Part shown: positions 1-7,930 of the stretch, one piece after another
How the letters are laid out: every line of letters begins with the position of its first letter
Position numbering within the stretch: the first letter of the stretch is position 1
DNA from: Azophilus sp964348115
GTDB lineage: Bacteria; Pseudomonadota; Gammaproteobacteria; Pseudomonadales; Azotimanducaceae
Length of the DNA stretch: 11,866 bases
Direction of reading: 5' to 3'
Assembly: GCA_964348115.1 (NCBI GenBank)
Contig: CAYGBY010000118.1
Span: forward strand, 1 to 11,866
Notes under the pieces: generated by a model
The model's database searches: none
What the model was told of the DNA's origin: nothing
What the model saw: the letters and a program-made list of their open reading frames with translations, nothing else
Position numbers and translations under genes: made by a program

Positions 1-9
1 CGCCCTTTA

Positions 10-52
10 GGCTCCTCTGGGCTTCCGGGACTTGTTCAGAGGTTCCCTAGTG
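10..52 (-). repeat. 43-bp hairpin repeat, copy A
   Basis: Read on the minus strand, this stretch matches copy B (1453-1495) at 36 of 43 positions. All seven differences are transitions. The core CCTCTG pairs with CAGAGG across a 17-nt loop, and flanking TAGG/CCTA can add an outer stem. Its 21 bases at 29-49 recur identically at 7910-7930. It lies near the left edge, so the gene on its left is not visible. A REP-like element, a bidirectional terminator or an insertion-sequence end are all possible. The repetition is seen directly; the function is inferred. Confidence 0.8.
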
Positions 53-418
53 CTTAGGTCCAGGATGCCGCCGGCCCGCATTTGCGGCAAGCCGCTTGGC
101 TGGGCGGCGCCCGACGGGTGCTTGGCGGTTGCCTGCGGGCCGACGGCGGGCGTTGGGTTTCGGCCAGCGGCTCCGGCAAACGGGGAATGGTCAGACGGAC
201 GCGACGGCGGCCTCCGCCAGCCTGTCCACATTTTGGCCAGCGGCTCCGTCAACGGCGAATTGGCAGGGACCGGGGTGACTCCGGCCGCATGCATGGCGGG
301 CCAACTGGAAGGCGGGCCGCATCATGGGTGCCGGAATGACGCCGTCCGCATACATGGCGGGCTGTAACGCCGCAACGCTTGGCGGCGGCTGCTTGGGTTC
401 GTTCAGGCGGCGGTTGGC
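53..418. other. Gene-free left region with degenerate repeats
   Basis: I see no convincing gene in these 366 bases. The open frames on both strands are short, overlap each other and resemble no family I recognise. The stretch holds a direct repeat with copies 73 bp apart (158-190 and 231-264). It also holds two copies of a CATGGCGGG-centred hairpin motif, at about 278-303 and 335-363. It may contain the promoter of the downstream dehydrogenase, but no clear -35/-10 pair stands out. Confidence 0.6.
158..264. repeat. Direct repeat pair, 73-bp spacing
   Basis: The 14-mer GGCCAGCGGCTCCG occurs at 162-175 and again at 235-248, exactly 73 bp apart. Similarity extends to about 33 bases with small gaps: TTT before it, and CAA, CGG and GAAT after it. 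The second half of the 73-bp unit is not conserved between copies. The same 73-bp spacing appears with different sequences at 2221-2321 and 6481-6592. Confidence 0.75.
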
Positions 419-1450
419 GTGAAGGCGGCCATCGTCGGCGCCGGCGTCATCGGGGCTGGCTGGGCGGCGCGGTTCCTGCTGCACGGTTGGGATCTGGGGG
501 TGTTTGACCCGGCGGAAGGCGCTCGCGAACGGCTCGCGTCCGTGATTGCGGCGGCCCGCCGCAGCCTGCCGCGCCTCTACGATGCGGCCTTGCCCAAGGA
601 GGGCCGGTTGGCGGTCGCGGATACCCTGGATGAGGCTGTGCAGGGTGCGGACTGGGTACAGGAAAGCGTCCCGGAGAACTTGGCGATGAAACAGCGCCTA
701 TACGCCGCCATCCCGCCGGGGCTTGGCGCCGCCGTGCCCATTGCCTCCTCCACTTCCGGTTTCAAGCCTTCGCTGCTGGCGTCGGGCTTCGCCGCGGCTT
801 CGGACGCCGGCGCTGCGCCGGACCGCGCTGATGCGCAGACAGCCGCTTACGCGGCCAACCTGATGGTCTGTCATCCATTCAATCCCGTCTACTTGCTGCC
901 GCTGGTGGAGGTGTCGCCTTCTCCGCACACCCAGGCGGCGGTCAGGGAGCGGGCCATGGCGGTGCTCGCCTCCATCGGCATGAAGCCGGTGCTCATCCGC
1001 CGCGAGATAGACGCCCACATTGCCGACCGTCTGCTGGAGGCCGTTTGGCGCGAGGCCCTGTGGCTGGTGCATGACGGCGTGGCCACAACGGGAGAGATCG
1101 ATGCCGTCATCCGCTACGGCTTTGGCCCCCGTTGGGCGCAGATGGGGCTGTTTGAAAGCTACCGCATCGCCGGCGGCGACGCTGGCATGAGGCACTTCCT
1201 GGCCCAGTTCGGCCCCGCCCTGAAGTGGCCTTGGAGCAAGCTCGTGGATGTGCCGGAACTCACGGATGCGCTGATCGACAAGATAGCCGCCCAGTCCGAT
1301 GCGCAGGCCGCCGGCGCTTCCGTCCGGGACTTGGAGAGGCGTCGGGACGCCAACCTAGTGGCGATCTTTCAGGCGCTGAAGCGCACCGATCAGGGTGTTG
1401 GCGAGGTGCTCAACCAGATGGACAAGCGGCTGCAGGGCCAATCCGGATAG
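419..1450 (+). CDS. L-carnitine dehydrogenase / 3-hydroxyacyl-CoA dehydrogenase family
   Basis: This 343-aa protein probably oxidises L-carnitine to 3-dehydrocarnitine with NAD+ (EC 1.1.1.108), in the cytosol. The N-terminal Rossmann fold begins at residue 3 with GAGVIGAG (7-14). D30 after strand 2 favours NAD+ over NADP+. The SSTSG segment (110-114) and HPFNP (152-156, catalytic H152), with E164 twelve residues on, match the 3-hydroxyacyl-CoA dehydrogenase active site. The C-terminal half, including RYGFGPRWAQMGLFESYRIA (232-251) and PALKWPW (266-272), fits carnitine dehydrogenases better than 3-hydroxybutyryl-CoA dehydrogenases. An Ala/Asp-rich segment at about 124-148, before HPFNP, looks longer than usual. 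The start is GTG; it sits right at the first beta strand and no better start is visible. The gene stands alone and converges on the LysE gene. A general 3-hydroxyacyl-CoA dehydrogenase remains possible. No symbol is given because family naming varies (lcdH, cdhA). Confidence 0.8.
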   Translation: MKAAIVGAGVIGAGWAARFLLHGWDLGVFDPAEGARERLASVIAAARRSLPRLYDAALPKEGRLAVADTLDEAVQGADWVQESVPENLAMKQRLYAAIPPGLGAAVPIASSTSGFKPSLLASGFAAASDAGAAPDRADAQTAAYAANLMVCHPFNPVYLLPLVEVSPSPHTQAAVRERAMAVLASIGMKPVLIRREIDAHIADRLLEAVWREALWLVHDGVATTGEIDAVIRYGFGPRWAQMGLFESYRIAGGDAGMRHFLAQFGPALKWPWSKLVDVPELTDALIDKIAAQSDAQAAGASVRDLERRRDANLVAIFQALKRTDQGVGEVLNQMDKRLQGQSG

Positions 1451-1452
1451 AG

Positions 1453-1495
1453 CGCTGGGGGACCTCTGAACAGATCCCAGAAGCCCGGAGGAGCC
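1453..1495 (+). repeat. 43-bp hairpin repeat, copy B
   Basis: This copy begins three bases after the dehydrogenase stop and lies between two convergent genes. CCTCTG at its core pairs with CGGAGG; the A-to-G change relative to copy A keeps pairing through a G-U wobble. An outer CTGGG/CCC(T)AG stem can form. The position suits a bidirectional terminator, but no clear T-tract follows. It is in inverted orientation relative to copies A and C. Confidence 0.8.
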
Positions 1496-1517
1496 CTAGT
1501 GACGCACGGGATGGAGA

Positions 1518-2132
1518 TCACGCAAGCACGCGCCACAGCGTCAGCAAGGCCATGCCCATCAGCAAGGCGGCCATGGTCCAGTCGATGGGGCGGCCGAGGC
1601 GGTGCAGAACGGCGATGGCCGGGCCGGTGGACAGCGCCAGCGCGACCGTCAGATACCAAAGGGTGTCGATGAGATAGCCCACCGCGGCGATGCCGAACTG
1701 GGTCGCCAATCCCATCCCTTCGTGCAGTACGGTGGACAGCACGGCGACGAAGAATAATGCGATCTTGGGGTTCAGGAAGGCCACCAGAAAGCCCTCGGCG
1801 AAGGCGCGGCGATGGCGGCTTGCGCGGGGCTCGGCAGTGGGCTTGGCTGGTCCGCAAACCAGGGTCCAGGCTAGGTAAGCCAGCAAGGCCGCGCCCGCCA
1901 GCTGCATCCCGCTGAAAAAGGCCGGCCAAGCCTCGATCAAAGCGCCAAGCCCCAGCACCGCCAGCAGTGCGTAGAGCCCGAACCCCAGGCCATGCCCCGC
2001 CGCGCAAGCTGCGCCGGCCCGCCGTCCGCCGCCCACCGCGTGGCGCACCACCACCAGCAAACTGGGCCCGGGTGAGGCGGCGCCCAGAAACAACAGCAAC
2101 GCAGCCGCGGCCACCGCCTGCAGATCGGGCAT
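1518..2132 (-). CDS. LysE/RhtB family amino acid exporter
   Basis: This 204-aa inner-membrane protein belongs to the LysE/RhtB superfamily, which exports amino acids and related small metabolites by proton antiport. The signature is clear: SPGPSLLVVVRHAVGGGRRAG at residues 20-40, then a glycine-rich second helix, and GFLVAFLNPKIALFFVAVLS in the middle, with the conserved N-P-K. About six hydrophobic segments span the protein. The length is typical (about 200-210 aa). The substrate cannot be told from sequence. The ATG start gives a normal first helix, though no strong ribosome site precedes it. It converges on the carnitine dehydrogenase gene with only 67 bp between them. On its upstream side is a 507-bp repeat-bearing gap, so it probably has its own promoter there. 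Confidence 0.9.
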   Translation of the reverse strand: MPDLQAVAAAALLLFLGAASPGPSLLVVVRHAVGGGRRAGAACAAGHGLGFGLYALLAVLGLGALIEAWPAFFSGMQLAGAALLAYLAWTLVCGPAKPTAEPRASRHRRAFAEGFLVAFLNPKIALFFVAVLSTVLHEGMGLATQFGIAAVGYLIDTLWYLTVALALSTGPAIAVLHRLGRPIDWTMAALLMGMALLTLWRVLA

Positions 2133-2220
2133 CAGCTATAACCGGTCGATGTCAGCATCGGTGGTTGCCCGAGAGGGCGCAGCCAACGCGGTGGGCGTCG
2201 ACGGCAACCGCAAGACTGGC

Positions 2221-2321
2221 GGCCAACGCGTTGAATGGCAAAACATCTCGGACAGGTCCACTCCGGTGTGGATGTCGCCCGTCTTGGACGGGCGGTTAAC
2301 GCGCTGAATGGCGAGACACCC
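2221..2321. repeat. 28-bp direct repeat pair, 73-bp spacing
   Basis: Copies at 2221-2248 and 2294-2321 match at 21 of 28 positions, and the seven differences are all transitions. The first copy contains the perfect 10-bp palindrome CAACGCGTTG (2224-2233). The second copy starts at the end of the 2276-2294 hairpin. The function is unknown. Confidence 0.75.
2276..2294. other. Perfect 8-bp stem, 3-nt loop hairpin
   Basis: CGCCCGTC (2276-2283) pairs perfectly with GACGGGCG (2287-2294) around the loop TTG. It is followed on the plus strand by GTTAAC, not by a T-run, so it is not a standard intrinsic terminator. It lies upstream of the LysE gene and abuts the second copy of the 73-bp-spaced repeat. 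A regulator binding site, a leader hairpin or part of the repeat unit are possible roles. Confidence 0.6.
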
Positions 2322-2477
2322 GGCGACGCATCAAAGGGCTTGGTGGAGTACGCGGGTTGAGCCATTGGTTGTTCTCCGCCAGTTCCCGATCTTGAGCAAG
2401 CTGGCGCTGGAGCGGCGCAAGCCGGCTTGCGCCGCGGGTGAGCGCCGCCGCCGGGATGTTTGCGGAGGCTGGATGCT

Positions 2478-2594
2478 TCAGGGCGGGGAGGCGCCTAGTG
2501 CGCTCCGGCCGTGCGTCCGCATGGCGGGCGGGGCGCACAAGCAGTTGAGTACGAGCGCGAGGAAGGCGACGGCCAAGCCGACTTGCGCCTGCAT
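2478..2594 (-). CDS. Possible 38-aa small membrane peptide (weak)
   Basis: An ATG-TGA frame on the minus strand encodes 38 residues starting MQAQVGLAVAFLALVLNCLC. It has one strong hydrophobic stretch (about residues 5-20) followed by a polar tail with basic residues. It starts 45 bases downstream of the membrane protease stop on the same strand, so it could share that transcript. No good ribosome site is visible before its ATG, and its sequence overlaps the imperfect hairpin at 2498-2538 and a repeat motif. It may be a genuine small membrane protein, the decayed end of a larger gene, or chance in GC-rich DNA. Confidence 0.2.
   Translation of the reverse strand: MQAQVGLAVAFLALVLNCLCAPPAMRTHGRSALGASPP
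2498..2538. other. Long imperfect hairpin
   Basis: GTGCGC (2498-2503) pairs with GCGCAC (2533-2538). Inside, CCGTGC pairs with GCATGG (one G-U wobble) around the loop GTCC, and further CC/GG pairs flank this across mismatches. The 41-nt structure is strong but has no T-run on either side. It lies about 100 bp downstream of the membrane protease stop (minus strand), where a transcript end might be expected. Confidence 0.5.
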
Positions 2595-2639
2595 GGCGGG
2601 GTGCGCTGGAAACCCCTGGATGGCGCGGTCCCGGCGCTT

Positions 2640-3269
2640 TCAGGCCACGGCGAAGAACAACAGGCCGCCGATGCCGCCGATGAGATAGTGGCGGTGGATG
2701 AAGGCTTCGTCGATGTGGGCGAACGCCTCGGCGGGCTGCACTTCGCCGCGCTGGGTGCGGGCGATGATGGGCCATTCGATGATGCTGGCGAATAGGGCGA
2801 AGGCGAAGGCGGCGCCGGTGATGGCTGCTTGGCCGGCTGTCTCCAGTGGCAACAGGACCAGCAGCGCCAGGAACAGGCCCCAGTGGGCCAGGTTGCCGCC
2901 GATGCTCATATAGGTGAACTGCTCCAGGCTGTTGTTCTTCAGGTCGAAACGGTAGCGGAAGAAGGAGAAGCCGGAGGGTGCGATGCGCGGCGCCACCGCG
3001 CCGCTGAGCTTGGCGCCGGCGTAGTGGCCCCACTCGTGCAGCAGGCTGGCGATGATCCAGCCGGCGGCGATGCCGTTGCCGACGGAAGCGAACAGGGCCA
3101 GATGCAAGCCGCTTGTCTGGGCCCAGGCATCCGCGCCGCCCCAGATGGCCAGTGCGGCCAACAGCGTCAAGCCGTCCCGAACCAACATGCCGGCAAGGGC
3201 CGGCTCCTTTGCGTCCGCGCTTGGCGCATCGCCCAGCACTTCTTCCGCCGCCTGTTTCCGCTCCGCCAT
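2640..3269 (-). CDS. Membrane metalloprotease-like protein with HEWGH motif
   Basis: This 209-aa integral membrane protein has a zinc-protease-type HExxH motif, HEWGH at residues 78-82, at the end of the second hydrophobic helix. That arrangement resembles site-2/M50-type intramembrane peptidases. Hydrophobic segments lie at about 32-50, 57-76, 127-147, 150-168 and 196-209. The segment FTYMSIGGNLAHW (118-130) may supply further ligands, but the classic M50 NPDG/LDG motif is not evident. The N-terminus (about 1-30) is charged and cytoplasmic-like. The ATG is supported by a GGAG ribosome site eight bases upstream. It lies 75 bp downstream of the acetoacetyl-CoA synthetase on the same strand and may share its transcript. 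I do not recognise a named family or substrate; peptidase activity is inferred from one motif and topology. Confidence 0.75.
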   Translation of the reverse strand: MAERKQAAEEVLGDAPSADAKEPALAGMLVRDGLTLLAALAIWGGADAWAQTSGLHLALFASVGNGIAAGWIIASLLHEWGHYAGAKLSGAVAPRIAPSGFSFFRYRFDLKNNSLEQFTYMSIGGNLAHWGLFLALLVLLPLETAGQAAITGAAFAFALFASIIEWPIIARTQRGEVQPAEAFAHIDEAFIHRHYLIGGIGGLLFFAVA

Positions 3270-3324
3270 GTAGTGCTCTCCGTTCCTCGTTTTGGTGAAT
3301 GCGGCACGCCCATTGGCCAGCCGC

Positions 3325-3338
3325 CTTGCCCCGGCAAG
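3325..3338 (-). other. Short stem-loop after the synthetase stop
   Basis: CTTGC and GCAAG form a 5-bp stem with a 4-nt loop, six bases after the acetoacetyl-CoA synthetase stop codon. No T-run follows on the minus strand, so it would at best be a weak terminator or an RNA-stabilising element between this gene and the membrane protease gene. Confidence 0.4.
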
Positions 3339-3344
3339 CTGTGC

Positions 3345-5365
<2,021 letters not shown>

Positions 5366-5369
<4 letters not shown>

Positions 5370-6136
5370 AGGGAGGCGCACACATGCCCGCCGTCCACCA
5401 CCACGATGCTGCCGGTCATGTAGGCGGAGGCGTCGGACGCCAGCAGCAGCAGCGGGCCGTCGAGGTCTGCAAACTGCCCGTAGCGGCGCATCGGGATGCC
5501 CTTCACGAATTCCCCGGAACGGTCGCTTTCCAGCAGCAGACGGCTCACGTCCGTCAGCACGTAGCCGGGCGCCAGTGCGTTCACGCGGATGCCGTGCTTG
5601 GCCGCCTCCAGGGCCAGCACCTGCGTCATGCGGGTCAAGGCCCCCTTGGAGACGGCGTAGGGGAACTGCCCTTTGATGGTGCGGCGGTCCGTGATGGAGG
5701 AGATGTTGATGATGTTGCCGCCTGCCTGCCCATGCGCCCTGACCCGCTCCGTATAGGCCTTGCTGGCCAGCCATGCGCCTTTGAGGTTGGTGTTCAGCAC
5801 AAAGTCCCAGTCGGCCTCATCGATCATCTCATAGGTCTTGGCGCCGGCCTGCACCCCGGCGTTGTTGATCAGCACGTCGATAGGGCCGAACAGCCCCTCG
5901 GCGCCGTCCATAAACAGGGCGATGCTTTCCTGGGAGGTCACGTCCAGGGCGCCGCCGAAGGCTCGCCCGCCCGCCTCCTGGAGTTCCGCCACGCGCTCGG
6001 CGACGCGCTCCACCCGGCGGGCGCCCAGGCTCACCCGTGCGCCGGCCTCGGCCAGCACGCCTGCGAAGTGGCGGCCGAACCCGGACGAGGCCCCGGTGAT
6101 GACGATGTGTTTCTTGTTGAGGTCAAAGAGGCTCAT
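5366..6136 (-). CDS. Short-chain dehydrogenase/reductase (SDR)
   Basis: This 256-aa classical SDR has a complete set of motifs: TGASSGFG at 14-21 (cofactor loop), NNAG at 91-94, N117, and the catalytic S147, Y160 and K164 (YAVSK). The GARR after strand 2 (R40, R41) suggests NADP(H) rather than NAD(H). The ATG at 6136 is chosen because AAGGA lies five bases upstream and because SDRs of this type commonly begin MSLFDL; upstream ATGs at 6142 and 6196 are less suited. Its stop overlaps the acetoacetyl-CoA synthetase start, so the two form an operon. A 3-hydroxybutyrate dehydrogenase feeding acetoacetate to the synthetase would be attractive, but the likely NADP preference and the MSLFDL start are more like gluconate 5-dehydrogenase or 3-oxoacyl reductase subgroups. 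The substrate is unresolved. Confidence 0.9.
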
Positions 6137-6141
6137 GCGCA

Positions 6142-6146
6142 TCCTT
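6142..6146 (-). promoter_or_regulatory. Ribosome binding site deciding the SDR start
   Basis: AAGGA on the minus strand lies five bases before the ATG at 6136-6134. The ATG at 6142 overlaps this site and would have no spacer, so the inner ATG is preferred. Confidence 0.7.
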
Positions 6147-6318
6147 GTGGGCAGTGGGCAGTGTCTCAATTCGGAATTTTTCACTGGCGGAAACAAGAAC
6201 CTGAGGTTCCGACCCAGACGTTGTCGGGCAACGCGTCCGTTTCAATTCCAAGCCATTGTTTCGGCTGGCCGGCCGGCGCGACGCCGCATTGAAAGCCGGT
6301 TCCTGGTCATGGCGAATG

Positions 6319-6354
6319 ACAGGTCCGCCGCTTGGGACAGGTCCGCCGCTTGGG
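6319..6354. repeat. Perfect 18-bp tandem duplication
   Basis: ACAGGTCCGCCGCTTGGG occurs twice head to tail (6319-6336, 6337-6354) without a mismatch, which suggests a recent slippage event. It lies in the SDR-P450 divergent gap and outside any gene I accept. Confidence 0.9.
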
Positions 6355-6480
6355 CTGGCGCACCTTGGGAACGGCGCCGCAGCTTTTTGCGCCAATGTCG
6401 GGGCGCATTCAGGGCCTCTCATCGCGATGGGCATCGATCTCAAGGGCGTCAACGACAGTATAGCGCATTCGCCCGTCACC

Positions 6481-6592
6481 GCCTTGCCCCTAAGCCCCAG
6501 TTCGCAGCTGTCCGAAACGTCGTCCCCCGCTGTCAGTCTCCCCGTTCCCGGCGCCCTTGCCCCTAATCCCCTATTCGTAGCTGTCCGAAACT
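6481..6592. repeat. 39-bp direct repeat pair, 73-bp spacing
   Basis: Copies at 6481-6519 and 6554-6592 share CCTTGCCCCTAA, TTCG and AGCTGTCCGAAAC, with about five or six mismatches in 39 bases. The spacing is exactly 73 bp. The second copy ends 64 bp before the P450 start, so the pair could hold operator sites for that gene. The sequence differs from the other 73-bp-spaced repeats in the window. Confidence 0.8.
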
Positions 6593-6656
6593 GTTTAAAC
6601 TTGGCAGCCGTCGTCACTTGGGCGGCGCCATAGATCCAACAGCGGAAGTGCTTGCC

Positions 6657-7892
6657 ATGAACATTCCAGACCCATACGCCACGCCTCTTGAGGAATTTGA
6701 TCTTTCCGAACCGCAACTCTTCAAACAGGACGCCCACTGGGGCTACTTCGAGCGCCTGCGCCGGGAGGATCCGGTGCATTACTGCCCGGAGAGCAAATTC
6801 GGGCCGTTTTGGTCGGTCACCAAGTTCAAGGACATCCTGGCTGTGGACCGCAACCACCAGGTCTTTTCCTCCGCTGATGGCATCACCCTTGGGCCGCCCA
6901 TATCCGTCCCGGACGAGGAAGTGCTCAGAACCCCCATGTTCATCGCCATGGACCCGCCCAAGCATGACGTGCAGCGGGCCACGGTGCAGCCCGTTGTGGA
7001 GCCGCGCAACCTAAAGGCCCTGGAGGGCGCCATTCGGACCCGCGCCGGGCGCATTTTGGACAGCCTGCCCGTGGGCGAAACCTTCAACTGGGTGGACCGG
7101 GTATCCATCGAGCTCACCACGCAGATGCTGGCCACCCTATTCGACTTCCCCTTCGCGGAGCGGCGCAAGTTGACCTACTGGTCGGATGTGGCCACGGCGC
7201 AGCCCGGCACCGGCGTCATCGAATCCTTCGCGGAGCGCCGCGCCATCCTGATGGAGTGCCTGGACTACTTCACCAAACTGTGGAACGAGCGCATCAACCA
7301 GCCCCCGGCCCACGATCTCATCTCCATGCTGGCCCATGGCAGGAACACCCAGGGCATGGCGCCCATGGAGTTTCTGGGCAATCTCATTCTGTTGATCGTG
7401 GGCGGCAACGACACCACGCGCAACTCCATCTCCGGCGGGGTGCTGGCCCTGAATCTTTTTCCCGAAGAGTACCGCAAGCTGCGGGAAAACCCCGGCTTGG
7501 TCCCCAACATGGCCTCCGAGATCATCCGCTGGCAGACGCCCCTGGCCTACATGCGCCGCACTGCCGTTGCGGATGTGGAGGTTGGCGGCAAGCGCATCAA
7601 GGCCGGGGACAAAGTGGCCATGTGGTACGTTTCCGGCAACCGGGACGATGAGGTCATAGACAACCCCAACGCATTCGTCATAGATCGCAGGAATGCCCGC
7701 CATCACCTCTCCTTCGGCTTTGGCATCCATCGCTGCATGGGCAACCGTCTGGCGGAGATGCAGTTGCGCATCCTGTGGGAGGAGATCATGCAGCGCTTCC
7801 ACTTCGTGGAGGTGGTGGGCGAGCCGGTGCGCACCCTTTCCTCCTTCGTCAAAGGCTACACGGAACTGCCGGTGCGGGTGCATCGCCTGTAG
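6657..7892 (+). CDS. Cytochrome P450, CYP153-type alkane hydroxylase
   Basis: This 411-aa soluble class I P450 probably hydroxylates the terminal carbon of medium-chain alkanes or related chains, using electrons from a ferredoxin and its reductase (not in the window). The I-helix has GGNDTT at 249-254, ExxR is E288-R291, and the heme loop is SFGFGIHRCMG at 352-362 with C360 as the iron ligand. The wording around these motifs, including PVHYC (39-43), MFIAMDPPKHDVQR (94-107), LLIVGGNDTTRNS (245-257) and NRLAEMQLRILWEEI (363-377), matches CYP153A alkane hydroxylases as I remember them. The start at 6657 is chosen over an upstream TTG because GGAAG lies eight bases before the ATG and the protein then has a normal length. 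The gene stands alone, preceded by a repeat-bearing divergent gap and followed by a convergent flavoprotein gene. Confidence 0.93.
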   Translation: MNIPDPYATPLEEFDLSEPQLFKQDAHWGYFERLRREDPVHYCPESKFGPFWSVTKFKDILAVDRNHQVFSSADGITLGPPISVPDEEVLRTPMFIAMDPPKHDVQRATVQPVVEPRNLKALEGAIRTRAGRILDSLPVGETFNWVDRVSIELTTQMLATLFDFPFAERRKLTYWSDVATAQPGTGVIESFAERRAILMECLDYFTKLWNERINQPPAHDLISMLAHGRNTQGMAPMEFLGNLILLIVGGNDTTRNSISGGVLALNLFPEEYRKLRENPGLVPNMASEIIRWQTPLAYMRRTAVADVEVGGKRIKAGDKVAMWYVSGNRDDEVIDNPNAFVIDRRNARHHLSFGFGIHRCMGNRLAEMQLRILWEEIMQRFHFVEVVGEPVRTLSSFVKGYTELPVRVHRL

Positions 7893-7909
7893 GGGCGCTG
7901 GGCGAACGC

Positions 7910-7930
7910 GACTTGTTCAGAGGTTCCCTA
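7910..7930 (-). repeat. Partial hairpin repeat, copy C
   Basis: This 21-base stretch is identical to 29-49 of copy A; past it (7893-7909) similarity fades to scattered matches. It fills much of the 35-bp space between the convergent P450 and DAO-family genes, and its last three bases (7928-7930) form the TAG stop codon of the DAO-family gene. The pairing arm CAGAGG seen in copies A and B is lost here. Confidence 0.85.

Larger units (their letters stand above)
2133..2639. other. 507-bp gap with hairpins and direct repeats
   Basis: This gap lies between the LysE gene start and the membrane protease stop; both genes are on the minus strand. It holds a 28-bp direct repeat with copies 73 bp apart (2221-2248, 2294-2321), a perfect 8-bp hairpin (2276-2294), a long imperfect hairpin (2498-2538) and two CATGGCGGG motifs (2520-2528, 2592-2600). 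The only candidate gene is a 38-codon minus-strand frame (2594-2478). The LysE promoter should lie in the left part, but no convincing -35/-10 pair was found. Confidence 0.6.
6137..6656. promoter_or_regulatory. 520-bp divergent gap with repeats and hairpins
   Basis: This gap separates the divergent SDR (minus) and P450 (plus) genes and must hold both promoters, though no confident -35/-10 pair is seen. Contents by position: the SDR ribosome site AAGGA (6142-6146, minus); a perfect GAACC-TGA-GGTTC hairpin (6197-6209); a 7-bp stem GACGTTG/CAACGcGTC with one bulge (6217-6237); an 18-bp perfect tandem repeat (6319-6354); a 39-bp direct repeat spaced 73 bp (6481-6592); and a GGAAG ribosome site before the P450 ATG. 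Open frames here are short and show no family likeness. Confidence 0.5.

Noticed and set aside
1..60. Complete insertion sequence
   Set aside because: Only end-like repeats are seen; no transposase or paired termini enclosing one occurs in the window.
2133..2639. Integron attC array or tRNA-like units of 73 bp
   Set aside because: No conserved attC core sites (GTTRRRY/RYYYAAC pairs) bound the units, and no cloverleaf, anticodon stem or T-loop sequence was found.
5370..5774. 135-codon N-terminal extension of the acetoacetyl-CoA synthetase frame
   Set aside because: It lies wholly inside the SDR gene in another frame, resembles no synthetase N-terminus, and the ATGA overlap start gives the normal family length.
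6481..6592. CRISPR mini-array suggested by the 73-bp spacing
   Set aside because: A 36+37 repeat-spacer unit would fit the length, but there are only two copies, about five or six mismatches between them, and the repeat sequence differs at each locus with this spacing.
6123..6965. 280-codon minus-strand frame across the divergent gap and P450 start
   Set aside because: Its right part is antisense to the P450, its left end overlaps the SDR gene in another frame, and it spans repeats in between without any family likeness.
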